64,000 nucleotides of DNA from Nephrocerus scutellatus (Eukaryota > Arthropoda > Insecta > Diptera > Pipunculidae), in contig OX352763.1 in assembly GCA_947095585.1 (NCBI GenBank), forward strand, positions 18,029,462-18,093,461, written 5' to 3'. Positions within the stretch are counted from its first letter, which is position 1, and each line of letters begins with the position of its first letter. Positions 1 through 11,307 of the stretch are shown here, one piece after another. A program made the position numbers and the translations under genes. The notes under the pieces were generated by a model. The model ran no database searches. It had not been told where the DNA came from and was given only the letters and a program-made list of their open reading frames with translations.

Positions 1-88
1 TTAATTGGTAGTAGGTACATTGTGTTCTGTGTTAACTGATGGCAGGGTTACCACCAATAGAAACGATCCACTGTGTTATATTATGATA

Positions 89-860
89 AAAAGGGTGATC
101 CAACTTCAGTTTCCGAACTTTATTTTTTTTAAAAAACAACAAAAATTCAAGGAAATCTTTGTATTTTTATTATGAATGAAAATTTTCAGTTTTAATGTAA
201 ATTTCAATATCTTTTTCACAAGTTTCGGGCATTATCTAGGCTATAACTTGGCGGATGTTAATTGTTAATTGCTCCAACGTTTCGGGTTTGTTTACCGTAG
301 ACACGACTATTCGCGTAAACCCACAAAAAAAGTCCAACGTCGTTAAGTAGCATGATCTTGGCAGCCAGTTGACATCACCAAAATGTGAAATAAAGCTTCC
401 TTGAAACTTTTCACGCAAAACATCCAACGTTGCACCTGATGTGTGGTAAGTTAGTCCACATCAATATCTTTGATTTGATCCCAAAAATAATCAGTTATCA
501 TGCGCCTACAGCGCTCACCATTGACTGTTACGGTGCAACTATCATTTACAAAAAAGTTTGTCCCAATGACGTCGCTTAACAACAATGCGCACCAAACAGT
601 CCCTTTTTGAACATAATAATGGTGTCTCGTGAGACTCAGATGAGGATTTTCCTCAAACCATATGCGACATTTCTGTTTATTAAAATACATAGAAAGGTAG
701 AAATGTGCTGCCTCATCAGAAATGAAGGTCAGCATCAACTTATTGCTGCTCTAACATCCAATCTGCGTTAATTCTTCTCTATCCATGTTGGTTAGCGATC
801 CATTTCGTGAAGATGTTACAGTGCTGCCAATATAGAAAACTCAAATTGAACCACCCTTTG
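89..860 (-). mobile_element. Decayed Tc1/mariner-superfamily transposon with terminal inverted repeats
   Basis: Imperfect terminal inverted repeats of 26 bp are visible: 89-114 begins AAAAGGGTGATCCAACTTCA and the reverse complement of 835-860 begins CAAAGGGTGGTTCAATTTGA, with 20 of 26 positions identical. Between them, on the minus strand, lie pieces of a DDE_3-type transposase (see the pseudogene at 236-738). The span of about 770 bp is well short of an autonomous element (usually 1.2-1.4 kb), so it is internally deleted and cannot encode its own mobility. A clean TA target duplication is not obvious. Family placement comes from the transposase motifs; the TIR alone would not prove it. Confidence 0.75.
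236..738 (-). pseudogene. Broken DDE transposase (Tc1/mariner superfamily, RFGDVNW type)
   Basis: Two minus-strand open segments (738-451, then 427-236) read collinearly as the catalytic half of a DDE_3 transposase. The first carries DEAAHFYL, CRIWFEENPHLS, GTVWCALL and TVNGERCRRMITDYFWDQI, matching the usual DEAHFHL ... VTVNGERYR ... FFWP order. The second carries LREKFQGSFISHFGDVNWLP and the LTTLDFF block. A stop follows IDVD near 451, the frame then changes, and the stretch that normally contains the second catalytic Asp (family motif WFQQDGA) is missing, with the sequence resuming at HTSGATLDVL. The third catalytic Asp in TTLDFF survives. The enzyme would remove and paste the element in the nucleus, but this copy is dead. 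Confidence 0.8.
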
Positions 861-1199
861 CTGCTACTGGGGCTTATTTCGCTGTTTAAAGTTTATGATT
901 CAATAAGTATAGATACAAATGATATTTAACAGTTTAAGAATTTCAATGTTTCAGAAAATCAATGGTGCGTACATGAGTGAGCAGTGACCGGGGCAATTAG
1001 TATATTTGATATAAAATTGATATATTATAACTAGTTGTTAATCCCGGCGTTACCCGGGACCCGCCGACCACCACCCCTAAGACATAGTTTAGACCCAATA
1101 AACAGTAACGACGATATACTAAGTGGTCGGAAATCTCTCGCAGCTTCCTGACCCTTGGGGATGAACACTCTCCGCCAATTTTACCGCTTCTTTCACCAG

Positions 1200-1540
1200 C
1201 TGTGCTCGTAAGAAATAGCCAGCTGCATGCCACCTCTCCTTGAATTCGGCCGCAATACTCGTGGCGCTCTAAATGCTCATATGTTTACCCTTAAGCCCAT
1301 CCTCAGACGTACAGTTAAGTTCAGAGATTCGTTCTTCAGTCGTACAACACGAATGTGGAAAGCTCTGCCAAGCTCTGTCTTTCCACATCGCTATGACCCA
1401 CAAGCTCATGGATATCTCCTCTTTTTCCTCCTTTTCTTTAACGGCCACCTTGTGCCAAGCATACAGCCGGGCATTATAAGGAGCATTATAAGGATGCGTG
1501 CGCAGATTATAAAAAAAACTGAACATAGCTAAGTCGTATG
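1200..1540 (+). mobile_element. C-terminal remnant of a Jockey/CR1-like LINE
   Basis: The plus strand from 1227 encodes PPLLEFGRNTRGALNAH followed by RTVKFRDSFFSRTTRMWKAL and PSSVFPHRYD. This is the characteristic tail of non-LTR reverse-transcriptase polyproteins, where R-N-T-R, S-F-F-x-R-T and M-W-x-x-L-P-x-x-V-F-P are conserved. Nothing of the RT core lies directly upstream, so it is a 5'-truncated copy. A minus-strand LINE at 23.1-23.7 kb ends in a recognisably related tail. The A-rich stretch near 1510-1520 may be the remains of the 3' end. Confidence 0.7.
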
Positions 1541-1639
1541 AAAATATTCACTAGCCAAGAGGTCGACACATCTATGGTCTTCTAGAGCATCATTTTTATC
1601 ATTTTTTATCATTTTTATTTTTTATTAATTTTACAATTT

Positions 1640-2400
1640 ATTACATCTCCAACACATACTTTTCCTTTTATAAATGTCATTTACTCTTCTTAAAATTTTT
1701 GTGAAAACGTCGTAACATTGTGTCGGCTTTGCTACTTTGTCGTTTTATTTCCATCTTAATTATTATAGAATTTGTTACTTCTTTAACACCTTTTCCTTTT
1801 ATAAATGTCACTTTTCTCGTTTGAACTTTTGTGAAATGTCGTAACATTGTGTCGACTTTGCCACTTTGTCGTTTTTTTCCATCTTAATTATTTTAGAATT
1901 TGTTAGGTCTGTAACACTTTTCCTTTTATAAATGTCACTTTAACCTTTTTAAAATGTTTGTGAAAATGTCGTAACATTGTGTCGGCTTTGCTACTTTGTC
2001 GTTTTATTTCCATCTTAATTATTTTAGAATTTGTTACTTCTTTAACACCTTTTCCTTTTATAAATGTCACTTTTCTCGTTTGAACTTTTGTGAAATGTCG
2101 TAACATTGTGTCGACTTTGCCACTTTGTCGTTTTTTTCCATCTTAATTATTTTAGAATTTGTTAGGTCTGTAACACTTTTCCTTTTATAAATGTCACTTT
2201 TCTCGTTTGAACTTTTGTGAAATGTCGTAACATTGTGTCGACTTTGCCACTTTGTCGTTTTTTTCCATCTTAATTATTTTAGAATTTGTTAGGTCTGTAA
2301 CACTTTTCCTTTTATAAATGTCACTTTACTCTTTTTAAAATGTTTGTGAAAATGTCGTAACATTGTGTCGGCTTTGCAACTTTGTCGTTTTTTTTTTTTC
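1640..2400. repeat. Satellite-like tandem array, ~130 bp unit, about six copies (copy A)
   Basis: The core TTTCCTTTTATAAATGTCA recurs at 1661, 1792, 1919, 2051, 2178 and 2305, giving spacings of 131, 127, 132, 127 and 127 bp. Each unit also contains GTCGTAACATTGTGTCG, a CTTTGTCGTTTT block and a TTAATTATTTTAGAATTTGT block. Two unit types alternate at first: the longer ones have TTACTTCTTTAACACC, the shorter ones TTAGGTCTGTAACAC, so an AB dimer is visible before a run of B units. The short minus-strand open frame across it is a by-product of the repeat. Confidence 0.9.
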
Positions 2401-2499
2401 ATCCGACTAATTTTAGAAATGGTAACGCCTTTAGGAATTTTACTTTTAAAAACAAAAATTTTGCTTTTTGATTGTATTATACACGAACAGATTGGATGT

Positions 2500-2680
2500 T
2501 ATGATTGAACTCCTGCATTTGAAGAGTATTGCCAGACTAAATTAGGCTTTAAGCAACCATGCGCGTATTTCTGGTTCCATGCTGTTACCGGCTGCTACAG
2601 TTGAATCGAGATAGTTAAAGAATTGCTCTACTTCAAACTCATGCTCCACTGTTTTAATTAAGGGACCAATGTTGGATATT
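2500..2680 (-). mobile_element. RTE-like LINE fragment (post-RT region), copy A
   Basis: The minus strand reads FNYLDSTVAAGNSMEPEIRA followed by WLLKA, which corresponds to the F-N-Y-L-G-S-T-V ... E-I-x-x-R-I block after the reverse transcriptase in RTE-like elements. The same segment is better preserved at 15.1-15.46 kb, where the DNA is alignable over the full length of this piece. It is short, isolated and non-functional. Confidence 0.65.
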
Positions 2681-2689
2681 TTGAAAAAA

Positions 2690-4400
2690 TATACTCATTA
2701 AGAATTGCTGCCCTAACACAATGCACTCCTTGAAACGCAATACTCGCCTTCTTCCAATGACCCACTTTTGATAAAATCGATCTCTCCACATGTTAACGCC
2801 ACATGCCACCCAACTGCTATGCATTATGTCCTTTCACTTTTTATTTGCTCTCATCAATTACAGTCGCATCATGGGGCTCTTTAAGAGTTCAGTAGACTTT
2901 CACGCTTCACTTGAGCATAATTTACGTACACGCATTGAAATGCGAAAATAAAAGATTTGTTTGCTCTTGAACTCTGTCTATGCACTTAACGGAATGCGAA
3001 AAAAAAACAACTTACAACTATGATGCAATCAACAAACCGCCTTTGATTTTTGATTCTCTCGGTTAACTAACCCACTGCCGCCGGTGTAACATTGAGATGA
3101 AATTGAAATAAAAAAATGTGAAAAACGGTTTTTTTGTTAATTTGAAGAGGAAAAAAAACGCACAAACACTCACAAATCATACCTGAAGAAACTTCCATGA
3201 ACCTCGAAAGGGACACAAGTGGTACGAAATATTCGAACGTGCGCGATCACACACTGAGCTTGGTCGGTCGGTCACAGCATGTGGCTCTTGCCAGTTGTTG
3301 GTAGCAGCCACACAAAAAAAAAATATAAATTATGGGCCATTTGCAAAATGTCAGCAAAAAGCACTTTTCATTTCGGTTAATTTCGATTTGTTGAAATTTC
3401 AGTGGTTAACTCTACACCTTGCCCGCAAGGTCAGAAGACGCATTTTAGAGCGATCATTGCCCATCTCCACAGACTAAGAAGACTGGGTGGGAACTTTAAG
3501 ATCGTTTTAAACGAAAATGGAGCAAAACTCCGCACCTTATTCACTTTTGATTTATTGAATTAAAAATATGCTTGATATGCTACGTACGATACGATCCCTC
3601 TCTATGAAGTAGAAGAAGGGATCGTTGTAGTGTCGCTTAATGCTTTTTGTTTATTTGTTTTAATTACAATATATTGAAAAATAATTTCAAATTGGTCCTC
3701 CTTTTCAGTCGATCAGACTGTCAGTTAATTCGTTCACATATGACTACACTTCTGTCAATAAGTTTGAAAACATGACGCAATCAAAACAATGGAACATCAA
3801 CGGAATTTGCATAATTATTGTCATTTGGTTCATAATGATGGGACTACGATTGTGTTGAAAGCGAAACGAATTTTTATTGAATTTAAATTTCGATCAATTA
3901 ACGCATTCTTTTTTGTTTTCTTTTAACAAAAAGCAAATATCAAAATGTCATACAAGTTTTTTTTAATTCGAATTTGTTGTTAGCCAAATTAATATCGACC
4001 TTGGGAACTGGGTTGGCAATGGCGGAAACGTTTCAAGATATTTCCTTTTGTAGCTAAACTGTGATGAGTGATGAGCTATAATATACTGGTATATGGATAG
4101 GGCATGTGGCATTTTATTCCTCTTAGACTTGCTACTCCTCTATTACACAAAAGTGTAATTGGTGGTTTGATAGATTGATTGGTTGATTAGGGAGAGTGTA
4201 TGCTGTGGTACTTCGATCCCCGACTTGTGCCTCACAGATCGTGTATACCCGATCCATCTACCAAATGCTCCCAATAACTTTTTTTTTAAATGTACACACA
4301 TTCAAGGGATTCACACCCTTACAATGCTAAGTATAGCTTTGCGTAAGGAAATTAAGGAATGCAAAAAATAAGATGTCTTTGTATATTTATTTTTGTATTA
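2690..4400. other. No gene recognised (copy A)
   Basis: A+T-rich sequence with only short open frames (for example 3295-3477 and 4183-4371) that resemble nothing I know. A pyrimidine-AG acceptor-like string (CCTCCTTTTCAG) occurs near 3700 with no supporting exon. Confidence 0.5.
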
Positions 4401-4404
4401 CTAG

Positions 4405-4715
4405 CTGTTTCCGGGCTCTTCGCTACCCGCACACATTAACCCCGGTGGGGGGGTTGTACTATAGCATATAACCTTCCTCCACCTGCCAGTAATATACATT
4501 GAATATTTCATTAAAATCGGTTTGTAAATGTGACTGATATTGATATTTTACATTTCACAGCCCCAGGGTGGAAGAAGGGGGGTGAAGGTGTACTACAGCC
4601 TATAACCATCCTCCACCTGCCAATAATATACATTAAAAATTTCATAAAAATCGGTTGGAAAATGTGACTTTCCATAAATAACAACCGCACAGAATTTAAT
4701 TTTTATTTATGGAGT
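4405..4715 (+). repeat. Dispersed CTAGCTGTT-type repeat (copy A)
   Basis: It begins CTAGCTGTTTCCGGGCTCTT and contains two related modules, each with TATAACC(T/A)TCCTCCACCTGCC, AATATACATT and AAAATCGGTT. Related copies lie in reverse orientation at 37425-37560 and 62220-62385. No coding potential, no terminal inverted repeat and no tail seen; the type resembles non-autonomous Helitron/Helentron-like or LINE-derived insect repeats. The class is inference. Confidence 0.6.
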
Positions 4716-4894
4716 GTATTCTGAGAAAGCCTCTTAGACTCCTAGACCACGTGGGGTAGTATATGCTTCCTTAACCGACTGATCGTTGCTCCGCATTCGT
4801 TGAAAAATTGGGTCGGGTTTTTATCCGTCTTTCCACGCATCCTGCAGCTGCCATCCTCTTCCAACCCTAATTTCCTAACTTGTCCTTTCAGTGT

Positions 4895-5175
4895 GCAATG
4901 CTCTGCTAGTAATCGTCAACGAAGGAATGGATTGGATTATAAGTGGCGGATAGGAGATCATTAATGAAAATCAGAAAGAGTGTCGGAGACAAAACAGAGC
5001 CTTGAGGAAGAACCGTTTATGCAGTGAACATTGGATTTGAAACCGTCCAATACGACCTGGGCGGTTTGTATATAGACTGGTTCCACTTTTCAGTGAGATT
5101 AGCCATCAGGTCACCTGTAGAACGCTGCCTTCGAATCTTACTTTCTACTATTCGCCAAGAACCATCGAGGTTATG
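4895..5175 (-). mobile_element. Jockey/CR1-like LINE reverse-transcriptase fragment (copy A)
   Basis: The minus strand gives RRQRSTGDLMANLTEKWNQS, then after a stop and frame change VLPQGSVLSPTLFLIFINDL and PIHSFVDDY. These are RT-core motifs: the STGDL-LTEKWNQS helix, PQGSVLSP, and the catalytic box, here FVDD instead of F/YADD. The part between (LDISKAFDRVWH in relatives at 15.8 and 23.6 kb) is deleted. The same LINE family recurs at 15645, 23105 and 41455. Confidence 0.75.
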
Positions 5176-5180
5176 TATGT

Positions 5181-5403
5181 GTTTGTTTGTTTGTTTGTTT
5201 GTTTGTTTGTTTGTTTGTTTGTTTGTTTGTTTGTTTGTTTGTTTGTTTGTTTGTTTGTTTGTTTGTTTGTTTGTTTGTTTGTTTGTTTGTTTGTTTGTTT
5301 GTTTGTTTGTTTGTTTGTTTGATTGTTTGTTTGTTTGTTTGTTTGTTTGTTTGTTTATTTGTTTATTTGTTTGTGTGTTTGTTTGATTGTGTGTTTGTTT
5401 GTG
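5181..5403. repeat. (TTTG)n microsatellite, copy A
   Basis: An uninterrupted run from 5181 to 5320 is 35 units, followed by an imperfect tail (GATT, TTTA and GTGT variants) to about 5403. Apparent proteins on either strand (repeating CLFV or KQTN) are translation artefacts. It sits where other members of the dispersed family (18.67, 54.8 and 55.08 kb) have TGGC, GTCT or GTCG arrays, so it is an internal part of a repeat element. Confidence 0.95.
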
Positions 5404-5660
5404 GCTGCCCAAATCTTCTGAAAAATTTTTAATCCGCTTTCTTCAACCTGATTTTATACAAATTTTGCACAAATGTGTATCTCCCAAGACAACACCAGAA
5501 GCGAGGTGCTCCCATATTATTTCTTTTAAATTAAACCTATTTTACTTTAGCTTTTCACACATGTGTGTCTCCGGTTATATATTTTTATTCATCCTTATTC
5601 CATTTTGTGGCTCCCATATGTATGTAGTTTCAGACTTAAATTCGTTCTTGGTGCTCAATC
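5404..5660 (+). mobile_element. DINE-1-like repeat body downstream of the TTTG array (copy A)
   Basis: Directly after the microsatellite, the sequence GGCTGCCCAAATCTTCTGA, then AATTTTTAATCCGCTTTCTTC, a GATTTTAT ... AAATTTTGCACA block and ATGTGTATCTCCCAAGACAA follows the same order as at 18.69-18.8 and 55.1-55.2 kb. A second CACATGTGTGTCTCC module follows near 5556. This copy lacks the recognisable 5' end (TTCTCTATATTAAC). Confidence 0.65.
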
Positions 5661-6591
5661 TGAGTAGCGTTTTTCTCGAAGCTAAGCTTTGTCTCTATGT
5701 TATCGCATGGTTTGCTTGCTAGCGGAATCTGCCTGGCAAGTGCTCTTCTTAACTTGGTGAACGTGATTTCGCATTTAATACTCAAACGTAGCTAATTCTC
5801 CTAATGTTTACATTCTAACACTACAATAAGTGGAAGTTGTCCAAGCATCTCCTCCATCACTGCTGTAGGATAGGTTCGCATGCCCACTGTTATTAGGACA
5901 TAGACCAGCATTTGAACTTTTTGTTTAATCGGTCCTTTGTTGCTTGCGTAGCAGGATCATTGGCATACTTATCATAGTGTACATAACTACATACAGTGCA
6001 TTATTCCAGGACGAACTGCCCACGATTATCCCGCAACTCTTCTGCACACAATTAGCGCTCTTTTTGGTCAAATACCAGTAGAAAATACTTGACCTCTTTG
6101 CTGACAGCAATCTGTTCTCCGTCAGCCGATATTGTGTCTTTGCTTCCTTCAACATTGAACTAATATCAAAATATCTTTTTATGAGATACAAAATCGTTGA
6201 TTACATCTAGAATTGCCAATACTAAGAGCAATGCAAGGTCCTTTGTACATATTTATAGCCCGACCCATTAGTTAAGAAGTGTAAAAGCAAACATAAATAA
6301 TTAAGTAGCTTTAAAAATACAACTTGTTGTATGTGGAGCAACTGTCATATACAGAAAGCGTATTCCGTATTGCATTGAAATTGTGGAAAATTTTGTTTTA
6401 ACAAAAATAAAAGTCATACGCTACCGCGCTCTCTTAATTGATGTTTATTCGTTCACACTAATCGGCGTTCGCTTTTAATTTGCACTTTGATGCCGCTAAC
6501 GCGCTACCAGTTGGCTGGCGTCCGGCCTAACTTTCATTTTTGTTAATTTTTGTTGTTGCTTGCTTTTGGTATGCAGCAAAAGTGATTGTTG
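5661..6591. other. No gene recognised (copy A end)
   Basis: Unremarkable A+T-rich sequence. A minus-strand open frame of 88 codons (6191-5925) has no recognisable motif. The 3' end of this block borders copy B. Confidence 0.5.
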
Positions 6592-6850
6592 TTTCAATGT
6601 TTCAGAAAATCAATGGTGCGTACATGAGTGAGCAGTGACCGGGGCAATTAGTATATTTGATATAAAATTGATATATTATAACTAGTTGTTAATCCCGGCG
6701 TTACCCGGGACCCGCCGACCACCACCCCTAAGACATAGTTTAGACCCAATAAACAGTAACGACGATATACTAAGTGGTCGGAAATCTCTCGCAGCTTCCT
6801 GACCCTTGGGGATGAACACTCTCCGCCAATTTTACCGCTTCTTTCACCAG

Positions 6851-7191
6851 CTGTGCTCGTAAGAAATAGCCAGCTGCATGCCACCTCTCCTTGAATTCGG
6901 CCGCAATACTCGTGGCGCTCTAAATGCTCATATGTTTACCCTTAAGCCCATCCTCAGACGTACAGTTAAGTTCAGAGATTCGTTCTTCAGTCGTACAACA
7001 CGAATGTGGAAAGCTCTGCCAAGCTCTGTCTTTCCACATCGCTATGACCCACAAGCTCATGGATATCTCCTCTTTTTCCTCCTTTTCTTTAACGGCCACC
7101 TTGTGCCAAGCATACAGCCGGGCATTATAAGGAGCATTATAAGGATGCGTGCGCAGATTATAAAAAAAACTGAACATAGCTAAGTCGTATG
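6851..7191 (+). mobile_element. LINE C-terminal remnant (copy B)
   Basis: Identical to 1200-1540, including the SFFSRTTRMWKALPSSVFP tail. Confidence 0.7.
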
Positions 7192-7290
7192 AAAATATTC
7201 ACTAGCCAAGAGGTCGACACATCTATGGTCTTCTAGAGCATCATTTTTATCATTTTTTATCATTTTTATTTTTTATTAATTTTACAATTT

Positions 7291-8051
7291 ATTACATCTC
7301 CAACACATACTTTTCCTTTTATAAATGTCATTTACTCTTCTTAAAATTTTTGTGAAAACGTCGTAACATTGTGTCGGCTTTGCTACTTTGTCGTTTTATT
7401 TCCATCTTAATTATTATAGAATTTGTTACTTCTTTAACACCTTTTCCTTTTATAAATGTCACTTTTCTCGTTTGAACTTTTGTGAAATGTCGTAACATTG
7501 TGTCGACTTTGCCACTTTGTCGTTTTTTTCCATCTTAATTATTTTAGAATTTGTTAGGTCTGTAACACTTTTCCTTTTATAAATGTCACTTTAACCTTTT
7601 TAAAATGTTTGTGAAAATGTCGTAACATTGTGTCGGCTTTGCTACTTTGTCGTTTTATTTCCATCTTAATTATTTTAGAATTTGTTACTTCTTTAACACC
7701 TTTTCCTTTTATAAATGTCACTTTTCTCGTTTGAACTTTTGTGAAATGTCGTAACATTGTGTCGACTTTGCCACTTTGTCGTTTTTTTCCATCTTAATTA
7801 TTTTAGAATTTGTTAGGTCTGTAACACTTTTCCTTTTATAAATGTCACTTTTCTCGTTTGAACTTTTGTGAAATGTCGTAACATTGTGTCGACTTTGCCA
7901 CTTTGTCGTTTTTTTCCATCTTAATTATTTTAGAATTTGTTAGGTCTGTAACACTTTTCCTTTTATAAATGTCACTTTACTCTTTTTAAAATGTTTGTGA
8001 AAATGTCGTAACATTGTGTCGGCTTTGCAACTTTGTCGTTTTTTTTTTTTC
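7291..8051. repeat. ~130 bp satellite array (copy B)
   Basis: Identical to the array at 1640-2400, with the same alternating and then homogeneous unit order. Confidence 0.9.
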
Positions 8052-8150
8052 ATCCGACTAATTTTAGAAATGGTAACGCCTTTAGGAATTTTACTTTTAA
8101 AAACAAAAATTTTGCTTTTTGATTGTATTATACACGAACAGATTGGATGT

Positions 8151-8331
8151 TATGATTGAACTCCTGCATTTGAAGAGTATTGCCAGACTAAATTAGGCTT
8201 TAAGCAACCATGCGCGTATTTCTGGTTCCATGCTGTTACCGGCTGCTACAGTTGAATCGAGATAGTTAAAGAATTGCTCTACTTCAAACTCATGCTCCAC
8301 TGTTTTAATTAAGGGACCAATGTTGGATATT
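8151..8331 (-). mobile_element. RTE-like LINE fragment (copy B)
   Basis: Identical to 2500-2680 and related to the longer fragment at 15060-15460. Confidence 0.65.
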
Positions 8332-8340
8332 TTGAAAAAA

Positions 8341-10051
8341 TATACTCATTAAGAATTGCTGCCCTAACACAATGCACTCCTTGAAACGCAATACTCGCCT
8401 TCTTCCAATGACCCACTTTTGATAAAATCGATCTCTCCACATGTTAACGCCACATGCCACCCAACTGCTATGCATTATGTCCTTTCACTTTTTATTTGCT
8501 CTCATCAATTACAGTCGCATCATGGGGCTCTTTAAGAGTTCAGTAGACTTTCACGCTTCACTTGAGCATAATTTACGTACACGCATTGAAATGCGAAAAT
8601 AAAAGATTTGTTTGCTCTTGAACTCTGTCTATGCACTTAACGGAATGCGAAAAAAAAACAACTTACAACTATGATGCAATCAACAAACCGCCTTTGATTT
8701 TTGATTCTCTCGGTTAACTAACCCACTGCCGCCGGTGTAACATTGAGATGAAATTGAAATAAAAAAATGTGAAAAACGGTTTTTTTGTTAATTTGAAGAG
8801 GAAAAAAAACGCACAAACACTCACAAATCATACCTGAAGAAACTTCCATGAACCTCGAAAGGGACACAAGTGGTACGAAATATTCGAACGTGCGCGATCA
8901 CACACTGAGCTTGGTCGGTCGGTCACAGCATGTGGCTCTTGCCAGTTGTTGGTAGCAGCCACACAAAAAAAAAATATAAATTATGGGCCATTTGCAAAAT
9001 GTCAGCAAAAAGCACTTTTCATTTCGGTTAATTTCGATTTGTTGAAATTTCAGTGGTTAACTCTACACCTTGCCCGCAAGGTCAGAAGACGCATTTTAGA
9101 GCGATCATTGCCCATCTCCACAGACTAAGAAGACTGGGTGGGAACTTTAAGATCGTTTTAAACGAAAATGGAGCAAAACTCCGCACCTTATTCACTTTTG
9201 ATTTATTGAATTAAAAATATGCTTGATATGCTACGTACGATACGATCCCTCTCTATGAAGTAGAAGAAGGGATCGTTGTAGTGTCGCTTAATGCTTTTTG
9301 TTTATTTGTTTTAATTACAATATATTGAAAAATAATTTCAAATTGGTCCTCCTTTTCAGTCGATCAGACTGTCAGTTAATTCGTTCACATATGACTACAC
9401 TTCTGTCAATAAGTTTGAAAACATGACGCAATCAAAACAATGGAACATCAACGGAATTTGCATAATTATTGTCATTTGGTTCATAATGATGGGACTACGA
9501 TTGTGTTGAAAGCGAAACGAATTTTTATTGAATTTAAATTTCGATCAATTAACGCATTCTTTTTTGTTTTCTTTTAACAAAAAGCAAATATCAAAATGTC
9601 ATACAAGTTTTTTTTAATTCGAATTTGTTGTTAGCCAAATTAATATCGACCTTGGGAACTGGGTTGGCAATGGCGGAAACGTTTCAAGATATTTCCTTTT
9701 GTAGCTAAACTGTGATGAGTGATGAGCTATAATATACTGGTATATGGATAGGGCATGTGGCATTTTATTCCTCTTAGACTTGCTACTCCTCTATTACACA
9801 AAAGTGTAATTGGTGGTTTGATAGATTGATTGGTTGATTAGGGAGAGTGTATGCTGTGGTACTTCGATCCCCGACTTGTGCCTCACAGATCGTGTATACC
9901 CGATCCATCTACCAAATGCTCCCAATAACTTTTTTTTTAAATGTACACACATTCAAGGGATTCACACCCTTACAATGCTAAGTATAGCTTTGCGTAAGGA
10001 AATTAAGGAATGCAAAAAATAAGATGTCTTTGTATATTTATTTTTGTATTA
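8341..10051. other. No gene recognised (copy B)
   Basis: Same content as 2690-4400; nothing coding recognised. Confidence 0.5.
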
Positions 10052-10055
10052 CTAG

Positions 10056-10366
10056 CTGTTTCCGGGCTCTTCGCTACCCGCACACATTAACCCCGGTGGG
10101 GGGGTTGTACTATAGCATATAACCTTCCTCCACCTGCCAGTAATATACATTGAATATTTCATTAAAATCGGTTTGTAAATGTGACTGATATTGATATTTT
10201 ACATTTCACAGCCCCAGGGTGGAAGAAGGGGGGTGAAGGTGTACTACAGCCTATAACCATCCTCCACCTGCCAATAATATACATTAAAAATTTCATAAAA
10301 ATCGGTTGGAAAATGTGACTTTCCATAAATAACAACCGCACAGAATTTAATTTTTATTTATGGAGT
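10056..10366 (+). repeat. Dispersed CTAGCTGTT-type repeat (copy B)
   Basis: Identical to 4405-4715. Confidence 0.6.
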
Positions 10367-10545
10367 GTATTCTGAGAAAGCCTCTTAGACTCCTAGACCA
10401 CGTGGGGTAGTATATGCTTCCTTAACCGACTGATCGTTGCTCCGCATTCGTTGAAAAATTGGGTCGGGTTTTTATCCGTCTTTCCACGCATCCTGCAGCT
10501 GCCATCCTCTTCCAACCCTAATTTCCTAACTTGTCCTTTCAGTGT

Positions 10546-10826
10546 GCAATGCTCTGCTAGTAATCGTCAACGAAGGAATGGATTGGATTATAAGTGGCGG
10601 ATAGGAGATCATTAATGAAAATCAGAAAGAGTGTCGGAGACAAAACAGAGCCTTGAGGAAGAACCGTTTATGCAGTGAACATTGGATTTGAAACCGTCCA
10701 ATACGACCTGGGCGGTTTGTATATAGACTGGTTCCACTTTTCAGTGAGATTAGCCATCAGGTCACCTGTAGAACGCTGCCTTCGAATCTTACTTTCTACT
10801 ATTCGCCAAGAACCATCGAGGTTATG
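10546..10826 (-). mobile_element. Jockey/CR1-like LINE RT fragment (copy B)
   Basis: Identical to 4895-5175, including the FVDD variant of the catalytic box. Confidence 0.75.
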
Positions 10827-10831
10827 TATGT

Positions 10832-11050
10832 GTTTGTTTGTTTGTTTGTTTGTTTGTTTGTTTGTTTGTTTGTTTGTTTGTTTGTTTGTTTGTTTGTTTG
10901 TTTGTTTGTTTGTTTGTTTGTTTGTTTGTTTGTTTGTTTGTTTGTTTGTTTGTTTGTTTGTTTGTTTGATTGTTTGTTTGTTTGTTTGTTTGTTTGTTTG
11001 TTTATTTGTTTATTTGTTTGTGTGTTTGTTTGATTGTGTGTTTGTTTGTG
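10832..11050. repeat. (TTTG)n microsatellite, copy B
   Basis: Thirty-four uninterrupted units (10832-10967) and the same imperfect tail as copy A. The one-unit difference accounts for the whole 4-bp length difference between the two duplication copies. Confidence 0.95.
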
Positions 11051-11307
11051 GCTGCCCAAATCTTCTGAAAAATTTTTAATCCGCTTTCTTCAACCTGATT
11101 TTATACAAATTTTGCACAAATGTGTATCTCCCAAGACAACACCAGAAGCGAGGTGCTCCCATATTATTTCTTTTAAATTAAACCTATTTTACTTTAGCTT
11201 TTCACACATCTGTGTCTCCGGTTATATATTTTTATTCATCCTTATTCCATTTTGTGGCTCCCATATGTATGTAGTTTCAGACTTAAATTCGTTCTTGGTG
11301 CTCAATC
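11051..11307 (+). mobile_element. DINE-1-like repeat body (copy B)
   Basis: Same as 5404-5660 except for C at 11210 in CACACATCTGTGTCTCC, where copy A has G. Confidence 0.65.

Larger units (their letters stand above)
941..6591. repeat. Tandem segmental duplication, copy A (5651 bp)
   Basis: The block starting at TTTCAATGTTTCAGAAAATC (941) recurs at 6592 with a constant offset of 5651, and everything I compared between is the same. The two copies abut with no spacer. Copy A contains a LINE tail, a satellite, an RTE fragment, a dispersed repeat, a LINE RT fragment and a (TTTG)n array. Differences I found from copy B are one extra TTTG unit here and G at 5563 where copy B has C at 11210. The copy ends with GTGATTGTTG just before 6592. 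It could be a recent unequal exchange or replication slippage event, or an assembly duplication of two alleles. Confidence 0.95.

Noticed and set aside
5017..5432. Long open frames of CLFV or KQTN repeats over the TTTG arrays (also 10675-11079)
   Set aside because: A 4-bp repeat without stops is open in all frames; these are translations of a microsatellite, not genes.
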